Shown: one piece after another, positions 26,600-33,328 of the stretch
How the letters are laid out: the number at the start of each line of letters is the position of its first letter
Position numbering within the stretch: the first letter of the stretch is position 1
NCBI GenBank assembly: GCA_017412605.1
Contig: JAFPWY010000011.1
Coordinates: 124,001 to 188,000 of the forward strand
Source of the DNA: Fibrobacter sp.
GTDB taxonomy: Bacteria > Fibrobacterota > Fibrobacteria > Fibrobacterales > Fibrobacteraceae
Length of the DNA: 64,000 nt
Direction: 5' to 3'
Notes under the pieces: model-generated
Databases searched by the model: none
The model's input: only the letters and a program-made list of their open reading frames with translations
What the model was told of the DNA's origin: nothing
Made by a program: the position numbers and the translations under genes

Positions 26600-26838
26600 A
26601 AATTCCTCACAATTAAACCAGCCCCCTGCAGGTAGCCACGCGAAAAATAATTTATAAAAATTTACATTAGTTGTCCATATATATTTTCATACGGGCGAAG
26701 AAAGGGCGTTTTTGGGGGCGCTATTCACTTCCCTCGCCGGGCGGCGGCAATTTCGGCGTTGATTTCGTCGAGTGTCATTTCGGCGGAACCGGCCTTCTCG
26801 GCATCGGAGCAAATTCAGCGTCTTGACGTCAACGTAGT

Positions 26839-26918
26839 GGCATGGCTCCGCCATGCTTTTTTCTGAGCCTCGGCAATGTCTATGCAAGCATAGCCGCTGC
26901 TCTCGGCTTTTGAAAAAA
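26839..26918. repeat. 80-bp insertion made of inverted repeats
   Basis: Absent from the paralogue at about 30875. Contains GCATGGC-tcc-GCCATGC (26840-26856), CTATGC-aa-GCATAG (26880-26893) and AGCCG-7nt-CGGCT (26892-26908), and ends in A6. The bordering sequence GTAGT | TGTCAAC is continuous in the intact copy. Confidence 0.75.
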
Positions 26919-27360
26919 TGTCAACTATCAATAGCGATTTCTTCGCCATGCCGTAAATCTGCGCGTAGGCGACATCCGCCTCCAATTTCTGACCGTTCAG
27001 AATCAGGAAGTGCCTGTAAGTCGAGGGATCGATAAAATTTTCCATGACCATCTGGAGATCCACATTGATTTTCCCCAAATCGCTCCGAATATCGCGAACT
27101 TCGCCGGAAAGTTCCTTTACTTCAGCAGAAACTACCGCGATATCATGCGTATTTTGAGCAGTCTGCGCCGCAATCTGGGCGATTCCCGCAGTTCCGAGCA
27201 ATTGCTGATTCTCTGCGACGATATAGTCCTTCATCTGCTTGAAAAGGCGGATAATTGCCTTGCTTTGCATAATTGCCAAATCACCTCTAAGAACAGTCAT
27301 AAGCATATAAATACCCTGTTCGCTAAAGGCATATGGGAGATATTTTGCATATTTCCCCTG

Positions 27361-27389
27361 TTCTAAGGTCGGTTTTTCCGACCTTAGAA
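27361..27389. repeat. Perfect inverted repeat inside ORF6N copy 1
   Basis: 12-bp arms TTCTAAGGTCGG / CCGACCTTAGAA with a T5 spacer, encoding part of the ILRSEKPTLE segment. The other two ORF6N copies have different palindromes at the same place. Confidence 0.85.
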
Positions 27390-27707
27390 TCGATAAATAC
27401 TCCTCTCGCGTCAGTTGAAACCGGAAATCCTCGTCAAATCGTTCAATATTGCACTTGACTTGCTCATTGAATCTTTTCGTACTATACCCGTAAATCTCTG
27501 CCAAATCGGCATCGATCATGACCTTTACCCCACGGATGGTATAAATCCGTGATTTCAGCAAGGATTCGTCAATGAGGGGGAATTCCGCGATGGCCAGTTT
27601 TTTATCACTTTTTCTTTCCATAATAGTCCCTTTATTCGCACGATATGCGCAAATACGTTAAAAACGGTTTTAATTGCGCCTACACTGCGGACGCAATCTG
27701 GGTTTGT

Positions 27708-28188
27708 TTATTTCAACGCTTCCCACCGACCATTTTTTCGAGCGCCAACGCGAGCAATACAAGATTTTTCCCGTAAAGCCTTCAAAGCCCTATTAATCGT
27801 CGGTTCGGAATAACCCGTTTCATGCATAAGCAAGGGAACAGTAATGGAAGGATTCCGTTTTATTTCTGCGTAAATCAGCGATTCCGTTTCCGTGAGTTTT
27901 ATCCTATCACCCAACCGCTGAAATCTTTCAAAATAGAACGATGTGCGCATGAAATGATCCGTAAACGAGAAAGCCTTTTCATCATAGGAACGCAGAATAC
28001 GCCGCATGCCGCTCCCGAGCTGTTCGACCATATCCAAGTCATGGAAAATACGCATAAGTTCTCTATTGCGCGGCACTGACTCCAATATAGATGTGACCGC
28101 CAGTAGAATTCAAAAAAGCGATTACAGAACGTTCGAATGTTTCGGACAATTCACGTTTGTATTCGACAAGATGATTTTCCTTGTTCAT
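27708..28188 (-). pseudogene. AlbA_2/HATPase_c_4-type ATP-binding protein, middle deleted
   Basis: The ATG at 28188 has GGAGG 5 nt upstream and begins MNKENHLVEYKRELSET...VIAFLNSTGGHIYIGV, the N-terminus of the AlbA_2 (Schlafen-like) domain. This frame stops at 28063. In another frame, directly after the same point, is SVPRNRELMRIFHDLDMVEQLGSGMRRI and a winged-helix end (stop at 27708), which is the C-terminal part of such proteins. The roughly 250-300 residues normally between are missing, and the join shifts the frame near 28070-28090. The C-terminal piece alone is open for 125 codons but has lost its domain start. Confidence 0.75.
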
Positions 28189-28221
28189 TATAACCTCCAA
28201 GTGGTCGCAAATTGCGACCGG

Positions 28222-28413
28222 TTACTTCCCGCGCCGGGCTGCGGCGATTTCGGCGTTGATTTCGTCGAGTGTCATTTCGGCGGAACCAACCTTTTCGGCA
28301 TCGGCGGATAGCTGTTGCATATTGTGCAATGCCTGCCTGCGCAATTCCATGAAGGCCTTCCATCCGGCATTTTCATTCTCAAGTTCTTTTTCGTTCTCTG
28401 CATTTTCCTTCAT
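28222..28413 (-). CDS. Small protein with a RelB/DinJ-like C-terminal tail
   Basis: 63 aa from the ATG at 28413 (AAAGGAG upstream). The first part is polar and coiled-coil-like (ENEKELENEN). The last 45 residues, FMELRRQALHNMQQ...EMTLDEINAEIAAARRGK, are near-identical to the end of the ORF6N protein at 30401 and resemble the toxin-contacting end of RelB/DinJ antitoxins. It may be a remnant of an ORF6N gene with a new start, or a small antitoxin-like protein. No toxin is adjacent. Confidence 0.45.
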   Translation of the reverse strand: MKENAENEKELENENAGWKAFMELRRQALHNMQQLSADAEKVGSAEMTLDEINAEIAAARRGK

Positions 28414-28439
28414 TGCATTTCTCCTTTGATTAGAAATCA

Positions 28440-28583
28440 TCAAATATCAACTAGAACTTCCCAATAACCTTCTTTTCTCCCGCCAAATCGTTTCAGCAGT
28501 CCCTTCTTTTGCATGTTAGAAAGATGATATTTTACGCCATCAGAAGAATCTACGTGTAAGTCGCTGATGAAAAAATAAGTCAT
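28440..28583 (-). pseudogene. Winged-helix C-terminal remnant (47 codons)
   Basis: An open frame from the ATG at 28583 to the stop at 28440 encodes VKYHLSNMQKKGLLKRFGGRKEGYWEVL. This is the typical end of winged-helix domains at the C-terminus of AlbA_2- or Fic-type regulators. The upstream part of such a protein is absent, and the frame abuts the DUF1016 stop codon. It is probably a leftover. Confidence 0.5.
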
Positions 28584-28585
28584 GT

Positions 28586-29749
28586 TCAGCTCTCCCTGTC
28601 CATTGCCTTGCGCAGGTCTTCTTCCGAGGGTAGCGCCTTACGGACATCTTCTGCTGATTTGTAGGTGGCAACCCCCATCGGATTGTCGTACCCCTGAATA
28701 AGGAATTCGACAAAAGTCTTGTCAGCTTCCTTGCAGAGGATGATGCCGATGCTCGGATTTTCGAAGGGCTTCTTGACTTCAGTATCGAGAATGCGTATGT
28801 ATGCGCTCAGTTGGCCCAAATATGCCGGCTTGAACTCGCCCTGTTTCAGTTCAACGGCAACAAGCGCAGCCAATTCGCGATTATAGAACAGCAAGTCGGG
28901 ATATTCGTCGTGCCCGAATTTTTCCAGATGGTACTGGTTGCCGACAAAAGCGAAGTCTCGCCCAAAAGTCATGATGAAATTCTTGACATTGTGAACAATC
29001 GCGTTTTCTACGACCCTTTCGTCAATATCCTCCTGGTCACGTACACCCAGCTCCTCGACATTGATAAAATCGAGTAGGTACTCGTCCTTGAACATGCCAA
29101 TCGCCTGCAAGGCGTTCCTTGTATTCTGCATGGTGGTCGAAAAATTGTTGGGAAGATTGCCCTGATGGTGGAACAGGTCCGATTTGAGCATATCGCGGAG
29201 TTTGTATTTGTCCCAACGATTGACGAATGATTGATGGATGTAGAAGAGTCGTTCTTGCAAGTCTTTTGATTTGCTAATTATTTCTATATGATGCGTAAAA
29301 CTGATCGAAAGAAATTCGTTCAACATATCGGCAGCCATCGGCTGCCGATTTTGCTCCAAGAGTAAGGTATAGTCCACGCGTTCCAAATCGGGTGACGAAG
29401 AGGAAAAATCGCTTTTTTCTTCAAATTTCGGCAATTCGGTAGCCACGGCTGCCGATTTACCAAGCATCAGATGCCATTCTTCATAAAAAGAACGCATGTT
29501 CTTTATTTGGCGTACGCCGAATCCCCTCAATCCGGGCAATTCTTTCTGCAACTGTTCGCTGATGCGGTCGATGGCCCCAGTTCCCCAGAACCCCTTTCTG
29601 GAATGTTCCGAGATATATCGGCCTATCCCGAAATAGAGCGACAGTTGCTCCCTGTTTACCCCCTTCGCCGCCCTATATTGGCTTTGAAGGATGGCATTTT
29701 TTATTGTCTTGACAGCTTGGTGAACATCTACGGGTAATTTTTCGGTCAT
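28586..29749 (-). CDS. DUF1016/YhcG-type PD-(D/E)xK nuclease-domain protein
   Basis: 387 aa from the ATG at 29749 (AAGGA upstream); an in-frame upstream extension is low-complexity and unlikely. N-terminal DUF1016 domain with AVKTIKNAILQSQYRAAKGVNREQL, YFGIGRYISE and RGFGVRQIKNMRSFYEEW. C-terminal nuclease domain with the PD...ExK core YPDLLFYNRELAALVAVELKQGEFKPAYLGQL (Asp and Glu/Lys catalytic positions). Family members are linked to DNA restriction and recombination. The linker between the domains carries two palindromes with the same GGCAGCC arm (29327-29349 and 29436-29455), which is unusual. Confidence 0.88.
   Translation of the reverse strand: MTEKLPVDVHQAVKTIKNAILQSQYRAAKGVNREQLSLYFGIGRYISEHSRKGFWGTGAIDRISEQLQKELPGLRGFGVRQIKNMRSFYEEWHLMLGKSAAVATELPKFEEKSDFSSSSPDLERVDYTLLLEQNRQPMAADMLNEFLSISFTHHIEIISKSKDLQERLFYIHQSFVNRWDKYKLRDMLKSDLFHHQGNLPNNFSTTMQNTRNALQAIGMFKDEYLLDFINVEELGVRDQEDIDERVVENAIVHNVKNFIMTFGRDFAFVGNQYHLEKFGHDEYPDLLFYNRELAALVAVELKQGEFKPAYLGQLSAYIRILDTEVKKPFENPSIGIILCKEADKTFVEFLIQGYDNPMGVATYKSAEDVRKALPSEEDLRKAMDRES
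29327..29455. repeat. Two related palindromes inside the DUF1016 gene
   Basis: 29327-29349 is ATCGGCAGCC-atc-GGCTGCCGAT (perfect 10-bp arms). 29436-29455 is TCGGTAGCC-ac-GGCTGCCGA (one G-T mismatch). They bracket the Ser-rich linker coding region. Confidence 0.8.
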
Positions 29750-30172
29750 GTTGATATCCTTTTTGTGAAACGTGGCGCAAACAACACGCAAAAAATGCGC
29801 ATTGTTTAGTTGTCGCAGATTTTGCGATAACTGGTTGTTCTTATGTAGGGGATTTTCAACGCGATGCGCTGAAAATGGGATGCTCTTGCGATGCTGTTGG
29901 CGGGGGCCTTCCCCGGCGTTACTTGGCATGGCTTCCGCCACACACTCGAGCAGGCTGTTTCTCCTGCCAGCTATCCAACAACATCAACAAGAAGGTTGAT
30001 GAGCCCCACCGCGGATGCACGTACGGGCCGCAAGGCCTATGCCGACTGTCGCAGGGATTGTCGTAATACAGGGGTAAATATACAAAGAGGGTTGAGGAAA
30101 GTCAACACCCTCTCTCGTCACCCACATCAAGCCTCGATTCAATCAGCGATTGAATTAGGTCAGGTGGTTTTC
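29750..30172. other. Gene-free stretch rich in inverted repeats
   Basis: About 420 bp without a credible gene. Inverted repeats include GTTGTCGCA/TGCGATAAC (about 29808-29830), CATCAAC-6nt-GTTGATG (29982-30001), GGCCGCAAGGCC near 30029-30040, an AGAGGGTTGA/TCAACACCCTCT hairpin (30085-30112, a possible minus-strand terminator) and ATTCAATC-agc-GATTGAAT (30137-30155). Confidence 0.6.
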
Positions 30173-30349
30173 TTATATAAAGGACTCGATACTCCCGTCA
30201 AGATACGGGTAGCCCATGTCACCGTAAAAATCAATCAGAGTTTCTTTATCAATTCCAAGAATTTCCGCAGCCCGCCCGTGAGAAATTTTCATTTCTTGGA
30301 TCTCCGGCAGCAAAGCCATCGCCTGTTTGATAAAGGATTCGTCATACAT
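30173..30349 (-). CDS. UPF0175-like small protein (58 aa)
   Basis: Open frame from ATG 30349. The segment ISHGRAAEILGIDKETLIDFYGDMGYPYLD matches the helix-turn-helix-like core of the UPF0175 family, whose members often serve as antitoxins to PIN-domain toxins. No PIN toxin is seen on either side, so it may be an orphan. There is no strong Shine-Dalgarno sequence. Within it, CCCGT-6nt-ACGGG is another short inverted repeat. Confidence 0.6.
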   Translation of the reverse strand: MYDESFIKQAMALLPEIQEMKISHGRAAEILGIDKETLIDFYGDMGYPYLDGSIESFI

Positions 30350-30400
30350 AGTATCAATCTATACAAAGATAATTTGAAAGTCAACAAGAGGACGACACGC

Positions 30401-31588
30401 CTACTTCCCGCTCCGGGCTGCGGCAATCTCGGCGTTGATTTCGTCGAGGGTCATGCCTGCAGCAGGGCCGCGCTGAGCCTGCCTGCGCAATTCCATGAAA
30501 GCCTTCTGCCCGGCATCGGCGGAAAGTTGCTGCATGGTCCGGAGCATACGGTACCTCTCATACAATTCCTCGAACATGTTCCGGTATGCCTCAACGTCGT
30601 CGAGTTGGACGATAGTCGTAATCTTGTTGCCGGCGTCCTTGCTTGAAGCTCCGCAATGGTACAGCTTTTCGCTTTTGGTCTTGAAGTCGACAAGAATGTA
30701 GCGGTCGTGGAATTTGTGCGCGGCAGAAACTTTGTCAATCGAAATGCCCGGCATCGCGGCACGGAAATCGTTGAGCATATCGTCCGTTATGCAGGCACAC
30801 CGGTCACTCGCAATCAGGAGAGAAACGCCCTTGCGCACACTCCGGAGCAAATTCAGCGTCTTGACGTCAACGTAGTTGTCAACTATCAATAGCGATTTCT
30901 TCGCCATGCCGTAAATCTGCGCGTAGGCGATATCGGCATCCAACTTTTGCCCGTTCAGAATCAAGAAGTGCCTATAAGTCGAGGGATCAACGAAGTTTTC
31001 CATGACCATCTGGAGATCCACATTGATTTTTCCCAAATCACTCCGGATATCGCGAACTTCGCCGGAAAGTTCCTTTACTTCGGCAGAAACCACTGCGATT
31101 TCATGTGTATTTTGAGCTGTCTGCGCCGCAATCTGGGCGATTCCAGCCGTCCCGAGTAGTTGCTGATTCTCTGCGACGATATAGTCCTTCATCTGCTTGA
31201 AAAGGCGAATAAGGGCCTTGCTTTGGGCTGTGGCCCGCTCACCCTTGAGGACTGTCATAAGCATGTATATGCCCTGCTCAGTAAAGGCATAGGGGCATGT
31301 TTTTGAATATTTTCCCTGTTCTAGGGTCAAAAATTTTGACCCTAGAATTTCACGGTATTCATTTCTACTCAGCTGGAACCGAAAATCTCTATCGAACTTT
31401 TCGATATTATTCTTGACCTGCTGGTTAAAAGCCTTTGTGCTATACCCGTAAATCTCTGCCAAATCGGCATCGATTATGACCTTTACCCCACGGATGGTAT
31501 AAATCCGTGATTTCAGCAGTGATTCGTCAATGAGGGGGTATTCCGATTTGACTGGCGCAACAGCCACATTTTTCACTTTTTTAGCCAT
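30401..31588 (-). CDS. ORF6N-domain protein, intact copy 2
   Basis: 395 aa from the ATG at 31588 (GGAGG 5 nt upstream). Domains: ORF6N DNA-binding domain (about 20-115), a helical spacer (AQIAAQTAQNTHEIAVVSAEVKEL), then about residues 190-340 with HFLILNGQKLDADIAYAQIYGMAKKSLLIVDNYVD and HDRYILVDF, resembling a PLD-like or ORF6N-associated C-terminal domain. The end is MELRRQA...MTLDEINAEIAAARSGK, like a RelB/DinJ tail. It is the template for understanding copies 1 and 3. A perfect palindrome (31319-31347) lies in the ORF6N coding part. Role unknown; probably phage-related regulation. Confidence 0.8.
   Translation of the reverse strand: MAKKVKNVAVAPVKSEYPLIDESLLKSRIYTIRGVKVIIDADLAEIYGYSTKAFNQQVKNNIEKFDRDFRFQLSRNEYREILGSKFLTLEQGKYSKTCPYAFTEQGIYMLMTVLKGERATAQSKALIRLFKQMKDYIVAENQQLLGTAGIAQIAAQTAQNTHEIAVVSAEVKELSGEVRDIRSDLGKINVDLQMVMENFVDPSTYRHFLILNGQKLDADIAYAQIYGMAKKSLLIVDNYVDVKTLNLLRSVRKGVSLLIASDRCACITDDMLNDFRAAMPGISIDKVSAAHKFHDRYILVDFKTKSEKLYHCGASSKDAGNKITTIVQLDDVEAYRNMFEELYERYRMLRTMQQLSADAGQKAFMELRRQAQRGPAAGMTLDEINAEIAAARSGK
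31319..31347. repeat. Perfect inverted repeat inside ORF6N copy 2
   Basis: Arms TTCTAGGGTCAAAA / TTTTGACCCTAGAA (14 bp, 1-nt spacer), coding for the ILGSKFLTLE segment. Confidence 0.88.
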
Positions 31589-31790
31589 ATAGCCTCCATT
31601 TTGCCGCATATTGCGGGCGGTTGTTGTCAGAGGCGTCCTTTTCCCGGCATCGTGGTCAAAAATTTTGACCTCGGTAAAACCAGAATAAAAAAAAGACGCA
31701 TTTCTCCATTCAGCAGAGAAACACGTGCTGCATTTAATGTACCTATTGTTCGAAATCTTGGCTAGGGGGGCAAGAAAATTTTACAAGAGG

Positions 31791-32012
31791 AACTTGTAAG
31801 CAATCCTTACAAGTTGGAAACCATGAAAGGGTGAACTTATGTTCTCCCTCTATTTCGTAAACACCGTTTACGAATTTCGGAGAAGTCTAAATCGCCCGCC
31901 ACCGGCGGTCGATTTAAAAAAGGAGTCCAGCTTAACATCAAATCAGGGGGATTAGAGATTTGACAATCAGTGATTATCAAATTTGAATTTGACAGACCCT
32001 GTCTGTCAAATT
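31791..32012. repeat. Array of five different inverted repeats in a gene-free stretch
   Basis: 31791-31815 AACTTGTAAG/CTTACAAGTT (perfect 10). 31854-31874 TTCGTAAAC/GTTTACGAA (perfect 9). 31888-31916 TAAATCG.CCGCC / GGCGG.CGATTTA (12 of 13). 31958-31982 TTTGA.AATCA/TGATT.TCAAA. 31986-32012 AATTTGACAGAC/GTCTGTCAAATT (perfect 12). The surrounding 31610-32089 holds no credible gene. The first repeat lies in codons reading TCKQSLQVGNHE, a RhuM-family fragment. Confidence 0.85.
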
Positions 32013-32089
32013 GCTGTATATTTTCCCAGCCATTTCACAAGATTGGGTGGTATTGGGTAGTTTATTGGGTAGTCTTTTGGGTAAATCCT

Positions 32090-32791
32090 TCACTTCCCGC
32101 GCCGGGCGGCGGCAATCTCGGCATCCAACTTTTGCCCGTTCAGAATCAAGAAGTGCTTGAAAGACGAAGGATCGACGAAATTTTCCATGACCATCCGGAG
32201 GTCCACATTGATTTTCCCCAGATCGCTCCGGATATCGCGAACTTCGCCAGAAAGTTCCTTTACTTCGGCGGAAACTGCCGCGATTTCATGTGTATTTTGA
32301 GCAGTCTGCGCCGCAATCTGGGCAATTCCCGCAGTTCCGAGCAGTTGATGGTTTTCAGCAACGATATAGTCCTTCATCTGCTTGAAAAGGCGAATCAAAG
32401 CCTTGCTTTGGGCGGTAGCCCGTTCGCCCTTGAGCACCGTCATGAGCATGTAGATACCCTGTTCGGTGAATGCGTAGGGTGCATATTTTATGTTAGTCCC
32501 TCGTCGACTATTGTTCAAGGACGAAATTTTCGACCTTGAACATGTTTCCGCCTCCTTTAAAGTTAATTGGAAACGAAAATCTTCATCAAATTTTTCGATA
32601 TTATTTTTCACCTGTTCGTTAAATCTCTTTGTCGTATACCCATAAATCTCAGCCAGGTCGGCGTCGAGCATTACCTTAACCCCGCGAATCGTGTGAATCC
32701 GCGACTTCAGCAGGGATTCGTCAATGAGCGGGAAATCCGAATCGGCCATTTCCCTAGACTTTTTTTCCCTGATTTGCGACACATTCCTCAC
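32090..32791 (-). CDS. ORF6N-domain protein, copy 3, internally deleted
   Basis: About 233 aa. A GTG at 32791 has GGAGG 4 nt upstream; ATGs at 32803 and 32749 are alternatives. The ORF6N domain and helical region match copy 2, but after FLILNGQKLDA the sequence jumps in frame to EIAAARRGK, the last residues of the family. Copy 2 has about 180 more codons between these points. Both junction sites share GCCGA, suggesting deletion by short direct-repeat slippage. The product may still bind DNA and oligomerise but lacks the C-terminal domain. A palindrome (32512-32542) again occupies the ORF6N variable segment. Confidence 0.7.
   Translation of the reverse strand: MRNVSQIREKKSREMADSDFPLIDESLLKSRIHTIRGVKVMLDADLAEIYGYTTKRFNEQVKNNIEKFDEDFRFQLTLKEAETCSRSKISSLNNSRRGTNIKYAPYAFTEQGIYMLMTVLKGERATAQSKALIRLFKQMKDYIVAENHQLLGTAGIAQIAAQTAQNTHEIAAVSAEVKELSGEVRDIRSDLGKINVDLRMVMENFVDPSSFKHFLILNGQKLDAEIAAARRGK
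32512..32542. repeat. Inverted repeat inside ORF6N copy 3
   Basis: Arms of 15 with 14 paired: TGTTCAAGG(a)CGAAA / TTTCG(a)CCTTGAACA with a 1-nt spacer. Different sequence from copies 1 and 2 but at the same coding position. Confidence 0.85.
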
Positions 32792-32834
32792 TTTTCCTCC
32801 CATTGGCAAAGGCGCATTTCCGGCAATCACGCAC

Positions 32835-32955
32835 TATAAGACGCACGGCCTTCCGGGTTTTGTCCGAAAAAATTTCGTAACATTTCGCGACTTGCCGAAA
32901 TTGGGCGAATTTTGCCAATTTGAAATAAAAATTTTTTTGAAAAAAAGAGGGAAAA
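32835..32955. repeat. 121-bp direct repeat, copy 1
   Basis: Matches 34770-34890 at 115 of 121 positions by eye. Begins TATAAGACGCAC, ends in an A/T-rich TTTTTTTGAAAAAAAGA stretch, and contains AAATTGG-10nt-CCAATTT. Lies just upstream of the ORF6N copy 3 start. Confidence 0.88.
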
Positions 32956-32989
32956 TTTCCCACATACTTGAAATTACAACAATAATAAA

Positions 32990-33015
32990 GCCCTCTTCCT
33001 TCACCGGAAGAGGGC
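32990..33015 (-). terminator. Terminator of the 24-aa peptide gene
   Basis: Perfect 10-bp stem GCCCTCTTCC / GGAAGAGGGC with a 6-nt loop, starting 14 nt after the peptide's stop codon. On the minus strand it is followed by TTTATTATTG. Confidence 0.75.
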
Positions 33016-33029
33016 TACCCAATTTGAGC

Positions 33030-33104
33030 CTACAGGGCCCTAATCGCCGCAATCAGCCTGAAGACTTGAACGGCCGCACTAATCAATATAAGGAATGTTT
33101 TCAT
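33030..33104 (-). CDS. Candidate small hydrophobic peptide (24 aa)
   Basis: An ATG at 33104 with a very strong AAAAGGAGG site 4 nt upstream opens a 24-codon frame (MKTFLILISAAVQVFRLIAA...) that stops at 33030 and is followed at once by a perfect terminator hairpin. The peptide is a single hydrophobic helix with a basic C-terminal side (R, R). RBS, tiny membrane ORF and terminator together suggest a real gene, possibly a type I toxin-like or regulatory membrane peptide. No antisense RNA promoter was identified. Family not recognised. Confidence 0.5.
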   Translation of the reverse strand: MKTFLILISAAVQVFRLIAAIRAL

Positions 33105-33328
33105 AAAACCTCCTTTTATTTTATGTCCCAATGAAAACGACACCCATGACGGTTTGGAATGTCGCAACAACCTGAACGCTGCATGGATCCGCCAACTACA
33201 TCACAGCGTTCTCATCCCACAAATGCGTTTCCTGCCACACCCTGCATCATCGCACCCAAGTTACTTTGTCTTGGTTTCTCAAATATAGAAAAAGAAATTT
33301 TTGTTGTAAAGTATTTGAGGGCCCAACA

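Larger units (their letters stand above)
26725..27621 (-). pseudogene. ORF6N-domain protein, copy 1, disrupted by a hairpin insertion and deletion
   Basis: The frame from 27621 (AAGGGAC upstream) encodes an ORF6N domain (IYTIRGVKVMIDADLAEIYGY..., PYAFSEQGIYML) and the following helical region, matching the intact copy at 30401-31588. After LLIVD an 80-bp insertion of inverted repeats (26839-26918) shifts the frame, and translation ends at 26815 with unrelated residues. Beyond the insertion the family sequence resumes (YVDVKTLNLLR), then jumps to the family's last codons (MTLDEINAEIAAARRGK, stop at 26725), so about 110 codons are deleted. ORF6N proteins are phage- and accessory-associated DNA-binding proteins. 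Confidence 0.75.

Noticed and set aside
31791-32012. Possible CRISPR array or integron attC array
   Set aside because: The five repeats differ in sequence and there are no regular spacers or cas genes; no integrase is in the window. Kept only as an inverted-repeat array.
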